Source: Carnegiea gigantea (Eukaryota; Streptophyta; Magnoliopsida; Caryophyllales; Cactaceae). Taken from it: a stretch of DNA of 64,000 nt. How positions within the stretch are numbered: position 1 is the first letter of the stretch; each line of letters opens with the position of its first letter. The DNA is taken from contig JAKOGI010000832.1 in assembly GCA_029747015.1 (NCBI GenBank), positions 62,001 through 126,000 of the forward strand, given 5' to 3'. The notes below the pieces were generated by a model. That model worked only from the letters and a program-made list of their open reading frames with translations, did not search any database and was not told the origin of the DNA. Shown one piece after another: positions 1-10,006 of this stretch. The position numbers and the translations under genes were made by a program.

Positions 1-19
1 AGCAAAGGCACGTTTCTCA

Positions 20-480
20 TTTCACTTGTTCAATCTATTTACTTATCCATTGGTACTTTGCTCGTTCAATCTATTGATCTATCTATTGTATTTTACCGGT
101 TTAATCTATTGATTTATTTATGGCACTTGCAATTCACACACCTATATCTTATATCCGCATAAGTGAACTTCAGTAATCCTTATTTAATCTTGTTGTCGTA
201 CTTGACTTGGCTCCATATGAGCAAATGCATGTTTCCACTGCAGCCTATTCAATCCATTTATCTATTCATTAGACCTTACTTGTTTATTCAGTCTAGTTCT
301 CTAGCTTATTTATCCAATCTAGTTCTCTATCCATTTGCACTTTGCTTGTCTAATCCATTTATCTATCCATTACACTTTGCTTGTCCAATCTAGTTGTCTA
401 TCTATTGCACTTTGTGTATCTAATTTATGTATCTATTTATTGCGCATTGCGTGTCCCACCTATCTATTGCACTTATCTTG
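20..480 (+). repeat. Degenerate minisatellite in LARD internal region (unit 1)
   Basis: Imperfect repeats of about 35-40 bp built from CAATCTA, TATCTATCCATT and GCACTTTGCTTGT words. The copy at 7590-8005 has one repeat fewer (about 36 bp) than this one and the one at 22680-23125, so the block changes length between units. Confidence 0.6.
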
Positions 481-760
481 TTCCTTGTGGCTATAAAGTC
501 ACCTAGTTGAAGCTCAGTTGCTTGTCATCTTATTTCTAGTTCATCAGTTAAACCCAAGTATAACCATGCCATCTTTCTCCTTGGTGGATTATTTATTGAA
601 CCGTTTATGATCCATATTTATAAACCATAGTTCTTATGGCATTATATTTTAGGATTCATGATATACTTATGGTTATCTTTATTCTAACCACCCTATGATA
701 AACTTTCTTTTGTATGCAATGATTCATTTGGCGAAGAATTTCATCACTCTCATCCCTGAC

Positions 761-765
761 CATGG
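761..765 (+). other. Empty insertion site matching the CRM-like element target
   Basis: CATGG in context ACCATGGTCATTTC. The second LARD unit is interrupted at exactly this point by the gypsy element, which duplicated CATGG. The third unit also has the unoccupied form (23455-23459). Confidence 0.8.
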
Positions 766-1429
766 TCATTTCATTGCCCTTTATCGACCGGGAGCAGATC
801 CTTGAGTAGTCGGATAAGGGGAGATCCTGTGAGACATTAGGATGATCAGATGAGGAGATTTTGATAAGGGTATAAACTCAAGCACTATCTAATTATATTG
901 GAGTGAGCCAGAAGAAACATTGAGTACAAGGTCAGAGCTAACCCATGCAAGCATTAAGAGGGACAATTCAAGTACATGTTGAGGTGATACAAGGTCGACA
1001 AAACAGTTGTGCTGGCAAAACAAAGAAATAACCAAAGTTTCAGATGAGATATAAAGTATTCCAAAGGGCTTATCTAGTCAAGGGTGTTAGAAGATTGGAT
1101 ATCAGCGACACTTGAGTACTCGTTACCTTGGGCTTTATGAGTCAGTGGTGTAGAGTACCTCATTTGTAGTAACAAGGTCCTTTTCTTTCGAAGAGAATAT
1201 CACTTTTGAAGCAAAGTAATTGAGTTCATTGAGGCTATTGTGTGAGAAGTATTCGGATCTACTGAAACATAGGATTAAGAAGTTATACAATACGTACACC
1301 CTTAGTCAGAGTACATTCAGCAAATTATACCTCTTTAGAGGGAAGCAATGGGAACCAATGGCCCATGTGTTTTAAAGCAGCATTGCATATAGTTGGCAAG
1401 TGTTATAAGTTTCAAGGACGAAACTCTTT

Positions 1430-1442
1430 AAGGGGGGAAGGC
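1430..1442 (+). promoter_or_regulatory. Polypurine tract of LARD, unit 1
   Basis: AAGGGGGGAAGGC lies immediately upstream of the LTR start TGTAATAACTCG. This is the plus-strand priming site in LTR elements. The same tract is at 24124-24136. It is deleted before the middle LTR. Confidence 0.75.
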
Positions 1443-4400
1443 TGTAATAACTCGACCCTAACCTATATTCATTTACTTAAATCATCTTTATTCATTTCAT
1501 TAATCATATTTATTCATTTACTTATCTTGTTTATTAACCTAATTACTCATGGTTATTTGCTTAACCAAATCATGTTTATTAAATTCAATTACACTCAATT
1601 TATTTATTTAATGAATTGCATTATGTTATTTAAATTTTCCATCTTCATTTATCGTATTTAATCATCTTGGTTGGGAGATATTTCATTTTGGGTACCACTT
1701 TGCAACTCAAGTTTCATTGATTGTTAATTCGAGTTTCGTTGATTGATTAAATGTCGGGTGAATCAATATTAGGCCTCGGTGAGCATAAATTAGTGATTAA
1801 TTATGTTTTTACCTTCGGTAAACTTTAATCCCGAGCAATACAAAATTTTATTTTTGTTCAACACTCCAAATAATATGTCGAGCCCCAACTTAGCTTGTTG
1901 GGCCCAAAACAAAAGCTTAAAACCTTGCTAACTTTGTTATTTCACTAAGTACTCATTTTAGCACCTAATTTTAATTAGCAAAAAGCTACTTTTGGGTGGG
2001 AAATTTCAGCCACATGTTGCTAATACTTGAGAATTTCCAGCCACAAAGAATTCAGCAAAAATCACAAGCCCATCTCTCCATTCCTCTCTCCTCTCCATGG
2101 TCTTGAAGCAGAAAGCTGTTGCCCCCTTTGTGCCGCTAGTTCTGGTGGTTCCGGCCACTTTTTCGGCCACCTCCCAGCTGCCCCGAGTTCCCCTTACTGC
2201 TAGCTATCTTGTCGAACCCCTCAAATCACTCAAAACAGCCTCCTCCTCTCTCTAATTCAAGCCTAAAGTGAGGTTTGTCCCAAAATCCTAACTTGTTTTA
2301 TCTTGAGTTTTATGATTGTTTTATTTATGGGTTATGTTCGGATGATCAAATTGATAGTTATTGTACAATTGTTATTAAGTTTGGAGATGTTTGGAGTCAC
2401 GGGTATTTGATCAAGAGCATGATTTTCATGATTTTGCATTTGTTTAATTGCCACTGTCGAAAATTCTGGGAATTATAGAATTGTCCAAAAATTCAACAAT
2501 TTTTACTGTAGCTTCTCTATATTATTTGGGATTTTCTGAAAACATTTCAAGAATTTTGGAGGTGTAATCAGTGAGTTATGGAATTTTGAAAAAAACTGCC
2601 CTGTTTTAGATATGAATTATGTAATTATGTATTAATGAAGTTGTTTAGAGTTTGGTTATGTATATGAGGCCTTAAATGATCTTCTTATATCTTATTGTGG
2701 TAATTCAAAATGATTTCAAGTGAGTTTCATGTGGAAACAAAAGAGAAAGTTAAATCAGTGAAGGGCTGGAATTTCAGGACATTAGGGCTGACTTTAGGAT
2801 TAAACTGGTAATGAATGGTCTAGCAAAAAATTATGATTTTTGGTGGGTATATAGATCAGTGTGTTAGCTTGACAATGCCTCTTGAATCGCCTTAAGCTGA
2901 GGTCTATGGGAAAAGTTATGATCATTTTATCAAAATTGTACAAATTAGACCAAAAACTGACACACTTATGTTTTAGCCCCATTTTGGGAACCCTATTGTG
3001 GGAATCACGTTCTGTGTTGTAAATAAAAGTTTTTGGTGACTTTTTAATATTTTCATATTGGGGTTTTAAGTCTCCATTTGAGGTCTATAATGAAAGTTAG
3101 TTTTTTTTTAAATGAACTGACCTGTTTGGGTGTAAATCAGGTTGTTATTGCAATTTATGTGCAGCGTATACTTGGAGGAAAATTCTAAAAATTTTACTAT
3201 AGATTGGCCATATTATTTTTGAATTTCTTGTAAGATTTCATGAATTTTGGTTGAGTAACCTATTTCAGAAAAGGCCACAACCACTCTCTCAATTGTCACC
3301 ATCAAGGTCTTTTCCCTTGTAATCTCATTTATATCATTGTGGACTATTTTACTTTCATTTACTTTATATCAAATTTAATTACTTTCATCAATTCAATTTT
3401 GAAGTTATATTGGAATACACAAGTTACGTATACCATTTAATTACTCAATTTCTGTTACACATACTTTTACTTACTCAATTATGCGAGTAAGGATCATTTA
3501 CTGACTACACATACTTACAATGACATTTATGAAACAGAGTTGAGGCCAAGTTATCATTCCCCATTATGCATAAGTGTTATCAAGTCAGAACATATTTATC
3601 AAGTCAGATGGCATTCATGAAACAGCTGACTTATATCAAGTCAGATGGCATTTTTAAAGACTCAAGGTACGTCCATTGCCTGTATCTTCAGAAAGCAGAT
3701 CATGTTTATCAAGTTACAACTCTTAATGAGTTTATCAATGAATCAGTTTATATAGTGATTTACCATTTAACTTGTGACCCCGTCAGTTATCATCTATAGG
3801 GCGTCGGCCCATCATTTACCCGTACAGCTTCAGGCCAACTCTTGATCGGATTGGCAGGCGTACACCTATGTATAGATCATATCAGTGCAAGGGGTTCACA
3901 TCCAAATAATAATGAGCAATTCAATCTCATATTACTTTCATTTTCATTGTTATTGTCAACTAAATGAATTGCAAAGACGGGCACCCATCAACAGTATTTC
4001 TATGCTCATTTTGCAATATAAGAATGCATGTACTGAGTTTTTACTCATGTTTTCGAATTGTTTTCATATTTTCCATTTTAGGTGATGAAGTATCACATAT
4101 TTCTGCTTTTAGCAAGCCATTTTGAAAGTCATCAGATGCTCACAGTGGATTCAGCATAGCACGAGTGTTAGGATCAACCTCAAGGTCTATATTCAATATA
4201 CATGTGTGTAGTGTGGAGTGCGAGTTAGCACATGATATGATTAAGTAAATGGGATCAAAGTGAGCTATTATGGACTTTGGTCTGAAAGTGTATAAGCTTA
4301 ATAGAGTTTATGATTGAGATCGTGAGCAGCAGGATTAAATGGTTCAGTTGGCCTTGTCCTTATCAGGACGGCGGTAGTGCCTTCGCTTACTGAGTCTTCC

Positions 4401-4447
4401 ACTGCAATTTTCAGTAATCATGTCATTAGTATTTTGGGGGCGATACA
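1443..4447 (+). repeat. LARD LTR-A (about 3.0 kb)
   Basis: It starts TGTAATAACTCGACCC and ends ATTTTGGGGGCGATACA, directly before a PBS. It aligns along its length with 16613-19510 and 24137-27137. It is AT-rich and non-coding. The end block is also recognisable in the chromovirus LTRs: the block around 3778-3870 has a reverse-complement counterpart near 27160-27265 and 46200-46300. This supports one LTR family for both elements. Confidence 0.85.
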
Positions 4448-4451
4448 GATT

Positions 4452-4463
4452 TGGTTTCAGAGC
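4452..4463 (+). promoter_or_regulatory. Primer-binding site, LARD unit 1
   Basis: TGGTTTCAGAGC, four bases after the LTR. The usual initiator-Met PBS in plant elements is TGGTATCAGAGC, so this copy has one mismatch. Unit 2 (19515-19526) has the perfect form. Confidence 0.75.
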
Positions 4464-4763
4464 TAAGGTTTAAGGACCACTGTGAGTTATCAAGTGTTTA
4501 TGAGTTAGCTATCAAGGTGTGTATGAATTATGTTGAACCCAGTAAATGAGCTGTTGCTTATAAGTTCATATGTATGGGCATATATGGAGAAATCATTTTC
4601 ATTTGGGTGACTCAATCGTTTGTTAATATCATGAGATTCAAGCATGAACAAAGTAGACTATGGAACCATTTGGGTCACCTGTTAGTGAGGCATGTTCTCA
4701 TTTATCCGGGAGTTGTATTACATGTTTCATTTCTCCTATTTGTTTAAACTTCTGTAATCTTGC

Positions 4764-4909
4764 ACTCCGGGTGTGTAACCCGTTGAGTTATGAACTCCGG
4801 CGTGTAGCCGTTGAGCTATTGAAGTATTTCTCTCCATTTTAGGTATCTATAGTAAGGCTTTAAGCCTGGGTTTTAATCAGTTTTTAGGCGGAACTCTGTC
4901 CATGTTACC
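4764..4909 (+). promoter_or_regulatory. Leader hairpin series, LARD unit 1
   Basis: Four small inverted repeats lie 300-450 bases after the PBS. HP1 (4764-4788) pairs ACTCCGGG with CCCG..GAGT. HP2 (4794-4815) pairs ACTCCGGC with GCCG..GAG. HP3 (4855-4867) is the palindrome-like AGGCTTTAAGCCT. HP4 (4887-4909) has the GGCGGAAC arm, but its partner is decayed in this copy. The same series in the same order is at 19827-19972 and, on the minus strand, at 45094-45251 in the chromovirus leader. The structures were found by eye and not folded computationally. The role is inferred: packaging, dimerisation or translation control are candidates. Confidence 0.5.
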
Positions 4910-7589
4910 CCAGGATTTGAGAGTCTTATTCAGGTGTGTTGATATCCCAACTCTTGGGTACAGTGATGGTTGAAACCCAATGTGGGGATGCCATTTGCAA
5001 CTTCTTAAGGGATTAATATAGTGTCAAGTTAGATGTAAACCTCTAGATGAGGAAATGCCTTGTAGGGTAATATCTTTGAGGTGAACCAGTATGAGATGAA
5101 CACCACAATGAGTGCTTATGAATGGTGATAGCAATTAGTTGCTTATGGTGTGCTACTTGGCATATATATATATCTGTGGGATAAGTAAGATTAAGCTGCC
5201 ATGTATAGGAATTATCTGGTCTTGACACTAAGACCTTACATCAGCAACGCTCCCATTACTTTCTGTAATTGACTTATTTATACCCTAGTTACCTTGAATT
5301 GTTCAGAGGCATAATTTCTTTACTACTAACACTCTCTTGATTTATAATGGGGTGTTTATGGAAATTCTCATATGTGGTCCATGGGGACTTTTTCAAACAC
5401 ATTTGAGCAACCTTTCTTATAGGCAATTCAAACCCTAACAATCATAATTGTTTAACTCTCTATTTCTATAATGGAGCCTATAATGACCCCCGGTGTGCAT
5501 TCTTATGTGATTTGCAGTTCTTCCTTGGCATATTTGACTCATTCTACTTGTAGCTCAGTCGTCACTATGTTCATATTTTTACTGTCACCTACTTGAACTC
5601 ATTGCTTCTATTTGGGCGCTATTCATTTATTGCTTGCAAAGCCTTTGGTTGCTTCAAACCCAGTCATTGAGTGCCCTTGCAGTAATTAAATGTATCCATA
5701 TTGGTCGTGTTTCTATAACACCATGACGTCATGTTGGCATACTACTCCATGGTCGTAACTGCATGTCATTACTTAAGTTATTTTGGTAATCCTTTCTTTA
5801 CTAATATAGCCTATCTTGTTAATGATAAATAACAATTGGTGCTATTTTCATCTGCCAGTAGTTTTAAAGTTTATATGCCTACCTAAGACTTCTATTTATT
5901 GCAAATTGTTTTATTGATGGATGTCATCATATTCAGTCATAAGATTGACTCCTTCATCTTGACGTATTATCCTTGCAAACATCAGATGAATAAAATTTTC
6001 CTTCTGATAGTGTTGACCCTTATCTTCATCATTTTACTTATATACGGATTCCGTATGACTTTGCAAAAGCTGCTATGATAACCTGTTACATTTCTTCACC
6101 TTCATTACTTAACACTCTCTCTCAACTTCATAACATCGATCATTTACTTTACTATCATGACCATCATGAATAAACTGCATGTCTTGTATATGCTACAGGT
6201 CATTTCTATGTCTTGTCTCTTTCGTTTTGATTCTTCATCCTTTCATTCATTCAGCTTACATGTCGGTCCTTTCTAACCAATAAAGAAATATCTTTGCAAG
6301 AGTTCATGTTGTGGTTACATCTCTTTACATTTTGGATTACGCCCTTGTCATTTCAATTTATTGAGACCAGTAGGCAGTTGAATGTTTATCTTTTAAACAC
6401 ATACCTCTAATAGTATTGCTGGAACTATATTCATTGGACATTCAATCCAGTTTGATTGGCAGATCTAGTATCATTATGGGGATGAACTGATTGTGTACTT
6501 ACAGGACTACGATGATTGGTAAGGATCTTAAGGTTAGCCTGATAGAGGATGATTGGCTAAACTTGCGTATCTACAGGCCGATGGAAGAAAAGCCCTATTT
6601 ATCCCCTCAATTACATTGTGAAAGCAAGTGAATTACCATGTCAGTAATGCATAGAATATTAGTGATTTGTCAACCACACTCGGTATGTCCATATCCATAT
6701 TTACAGTTGGTGGATTTAGAGACGTTTCATCTGAGGATTTTCAGGATTGTTTTCCCTCAAGAAATAGTGATTTTCAGATCCGCCTAGTTCAAGGTGCTCA
6801 ATCCATTTTCAAAACCCCTGTCATATGACCCCCAACTGAGTTCAAAGAATTAAAAATTCAGTGGATGAGTTATAAAGGATTTATTAACCAGGTGTGTCCT
6901 CATGGGAATCTTATGTTTGTGTACTATGCACAGAGAGTTGCATAAGATCACTATCAAAATAAGTGCTCTATACCTTGAACAAATGATTTATGGGATTAAC
7001 TGCTAACAATAGATGTCTTTTCCAGGAATGATTTAAGGTTCGAATATCACACCTGAACCATGCAACCACAGTTCAACTTTTGTAAGACTACCCATTTATA
7101 GTAATTCTTGTTGCCTGTCTCATCTGCAAAACTTGATACTGTCCAATGTTGTTTAAGCTCCCTTGCATTTCAACCCGATGTTCCTATTAGGATGATCTTC
7201 CATGTCTTTGCAAACCCATTGTTAAATGTGCAATACATTCTTGTTCAACCCCATATGGTTGTCAACATTCCCGTGCTCTTGATCTTCACCATCTCTATGT
7301 CATAATCTTGAGTTGTAGTTCATTTCGTTGAGAGCTGATTCCCACATCTACCTTACATCTCATTTATTCATAACAATACGCTCGTATAAATTGTTCTGAA
7401 TTCAAAATGTAATTCAACTCTCACTGCTGTGGGTGATTGCGATTGTCATAATTCCCTTACTCTCCTTATTTTGAACTCCAACTCCCACACATATATCTTA
7501 CATGCGCATAAGTAAACTCTAGCTTTTCTATTCAATCTTATTACTGGACTTGAATTGGTTTTATATGAGCAAAGGCACGTTTCTCATTT

Positions 7590-8005
7590 CACTTGTTCAA
7601 TCTATTTACTTATCCATTGGTACTTTGCTCATTCAATCTATTGATCTATCCATTGTATTTTACCGGTTCAATCTATTGATTTATCCATGGCACTTGCAAT
7701 TCGCACACCTATATCTTATATCCGCATAAGTGAACTTCAGTCATCCTTATTTAATCTTGTTGCTGTACTTGACTTGGCTCCATATGAGCAAATGCATGTT
7801 TCCATTGCAGCCTATTCAATCCATTTAGCTATTCATTAGACCTTGCTTGTTTATTCAATCTAGTTCTCTAGCTTATTTATCCAATCTAGTTCTCTATCCA
7901 TTGGCACTTTGCTTGTCCAATCTAGTTGTCTATCTATTGCACTTTGCGTATCCAATCTATGTATCTATTTATTGCACATTGCTTGTCCCATCTATCTATT
8001 GCACT
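7590..8005 (+). repeat. Degenerate minisatellite in LARD internal region (unit 2)
   Basis: Same CAATCTA/TATCCATT/CACTTTGCTTGT repeats as at 20-480, but one ~36-bp repeat is missing between the CACTTTGCTTGTC words near 7905-7920. Confidence 0.6.
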
Positions 8006-8327
8006 TATCTTGTTCCTTGTGGCTATAAAGTCACCTAGTTGAAGCTCAGTTGCTTGTCATCTTGCTTCCAGTTCATCAGTTAAACCCGAGTATAACCATG
8101 CCATCTTTCTCCTTGGTGGATTATTTATTGAACCGTTTATGATCCATATTTATAAACCATAGTTCTTGTGGCATTATATTTTAGAATTCATGATATACTT
8201 ATGGTTATCTTTATTCTAACCACCCCATGATAAACTCTCCTTTATTTGCCTTTTCTAGTCTCATTGTTCATTTCTTTTGTATGCAATGATTCATTTGGCT
8301 AAGAATTTCATCACTCTTATCCCTAAC

Positions 8328-8332
8328 CATGG
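8328..8332 (+). repeat. Target site duplication, left (CRM-like element)
   Basis: CATGG directly before the LTR start TGATGGAGTCC. The partner is 15969-15973. Confidence 0.9.
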
Positions 8333-9885
8333 TGATGGAGTCCTACCTAGCCAAGACCTTGATCAAGATATAACAAGTCCAAATCATCCAAGAACAAGGT
8401 CCCAAACCAAGAAGATGGCTCACCTTTGGCAAGAAGTTGAAACGAGCACAAACGGGATAACCGGCCAGCATAAGCCCGGTTTTGTGCATCTGATTTCTTA
8501 AGCTACATTATGGCTTAACTCCAATATTTTTGCATTTTTGGAATCCTCAGGATGTTAGCTTTCAAGTCCAAACATTGATTTCAAATCATGCCACAAGAGG
8601 ATGGAGGATCAAAGGCATTTCCCCAACCGGCCAGATTTGGTCCAATTCTGCACGGTTGAAAGTTTAGCTGTGATTACCCTACTTAAACCTTGTTTAACCT
8701 TAATTTCTTGATTGGGGGGGTTTCTACACACCTTGAACTTTCCGCCCACGGTTAAAATCCAGATCATACCCACTTTTGCTTTGGTTAAACTTGGTTTGAA
8801 AACCGGGTACAAAACTGCCCTTGAACCCGATTTGGTGTCACGGTTTTCTTTTACCTCCACCGGTGGGTTTCCTCCTCTTCAACTGAATTGACACGTCTTC
8901 CAAGGCTGGGCACACACCCCAAGGTGACAATCATCACCTGCAACCTTGAAAAGAACGGCCAATGAGAAGGGAGAGACAACGGAAGATGTTCCTTGCTTGT
9001 TATTGGCTAGCCGTAAAGGGGAAACCACTTTTCGGCTGAGCACATGGTCCTTTTGCTGCCTTTGAAGCTGATTGAGTTTAAGGACAAGTTAATTATGTTG
9101 TGATATTCATTTGTCTTGCTTTCTTTGATGGTTTAAGTGTATTTTGATTAGCCTTAAGCATGCTTGTAACCGATTAGCTCTAACCGTGGTAATTAGAGCT
9201 AATTAACACCTTTCCTCCCTAGGAGGGTAAAGTGAGGTGCTTGCTAAGCTTGCTTGCTGATTAGGAAATGTTGTGAGGCAAGTAACAAAAGGCAAGTCAC
9301 AGCCATATGGAAAACACTTCAGTTTTTGTTGAATGAAAACCGTAGAGAGCATTTGAGGCTTTCTCTCCAAAACTCTTGCTTGCTTATCTTAGTTTAGGCC
9401 AAACTAAGTGGTGTTTAAGTGAGTCTTAACCTTGATTAAGTGGTGATTCTATATCTTAATCAAGATTAAGGGCCCTAAACTGAAAGGTTGGTGGTGATTT
9501 CTGTATCCAATCCAAGGGTTTAGTCTAATTTCATCCCAGTTCATCCCACACGGTTCATTAGTGAAGTTGCTTATTTGATTGTTCAAGCTAATCACTTCCA
9601 CTAATCGTGTTCATCATTTCCCCTCATTACTCCACTCTTTCTACTATCATTCACATGCATTTCCGCCATGTCCACTTCACCAAAAAGCTAGAAAACCAGC
9701 TAGAGTTGAAAAGCTCTCAAACCGGGTAAAACTAGGCAATTCTAGTTTTTGGGGCAGCAATATAGCATGGTGTACCCGTGCCTCCTAGCACGGCCATGCC
9801 ACTTCAGTCCGTGAGCATTCTTGAGTTTTGGTCTTCTTTGGTGTGAGGTTGGTGTGTGTATTCATACCCATTGACCTTTACATCA
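8333..9885 (+). repeat. 5' LTR of CRM-like element
   Basis: It starts TGATGGAGTCC and ends TTTACATCA, 1553 bp, the same length as the 3' LTR. It carries a copy of the coding tail (8333-8501) that in the 3' LTR completes the pol frame. Most differences from the 3' LTR are transitions, plus one change in a poly-C run near 8745. Confidence 0.92.
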
Positions 9886-9889
9886 TATT

Positions 9890-9901
9890 TGGTATCAGAG
9901 C
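9890..9901 (+). promoter_or_regulatory. Primer-binding site, CRM-like element
   Basis: TGGTATCAGAGC, four bases after the 5' LTR. It is complementary to the 3' end of initiator methionine tRNA as used by many plant LTR elements. Confidence 0.85.
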
Positions 9902-10006
9902 TGTGTTTCATCTTGGCCTGGCATTGAATCCACGCATCTAAACTTCCTTCTTCTCCATCTCTCAAACACTAGTCAGCTTTGGTTTTTCCTTTTAACAAAC
10001 ACAAAC

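Larger units (their letters stand above)
1..1442 (+). other. LARD internal region, 3' part (left-truncated by the window)
   Basis: This matches 7568-8332 plus 15974-16612 and also 22662-24136. It opens with a degenerate CT/AT-rich minisatellite, then non-coding sequence, and ends in the polypurine tract. The last ~35 bases (about 1408-1442) resemble the end of chromovirus pol followed by its PPT: a TTCAAGGACGAAACTC stretch here against TTCGAGGACGAAATC there. Compared with the other two units this copy lacks about 40 bp near 705, apparently lost between short TTCTTTT repeats. I see no gene. Confidence 0.75.
4448..8332 (+). other. LARD internal region, first part (leader and non-coding interior)
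   Basis: It begins with the PBS (4452-4463) and a leader of ~450 bp related to the chromovirus leader, then about 2.6 kb of pyrimidine-rich AT-rich sequence I cannot assign to any family. Its longest reading frames are 60-65 codons with no recognisable domain. It ends at the CATGG target site of the CRM-like element and resumes at 15974. Confidence 0.7.

Noticed and set aside
1..8010. Repeated short units taken as a CRISPR-like or satellite array
   Set aside because: The CAATCTA/TATCCATT repeats are degenerate, lack constant spacers, and sit inside each LARD interior. This is a plant transposon minisatellite.
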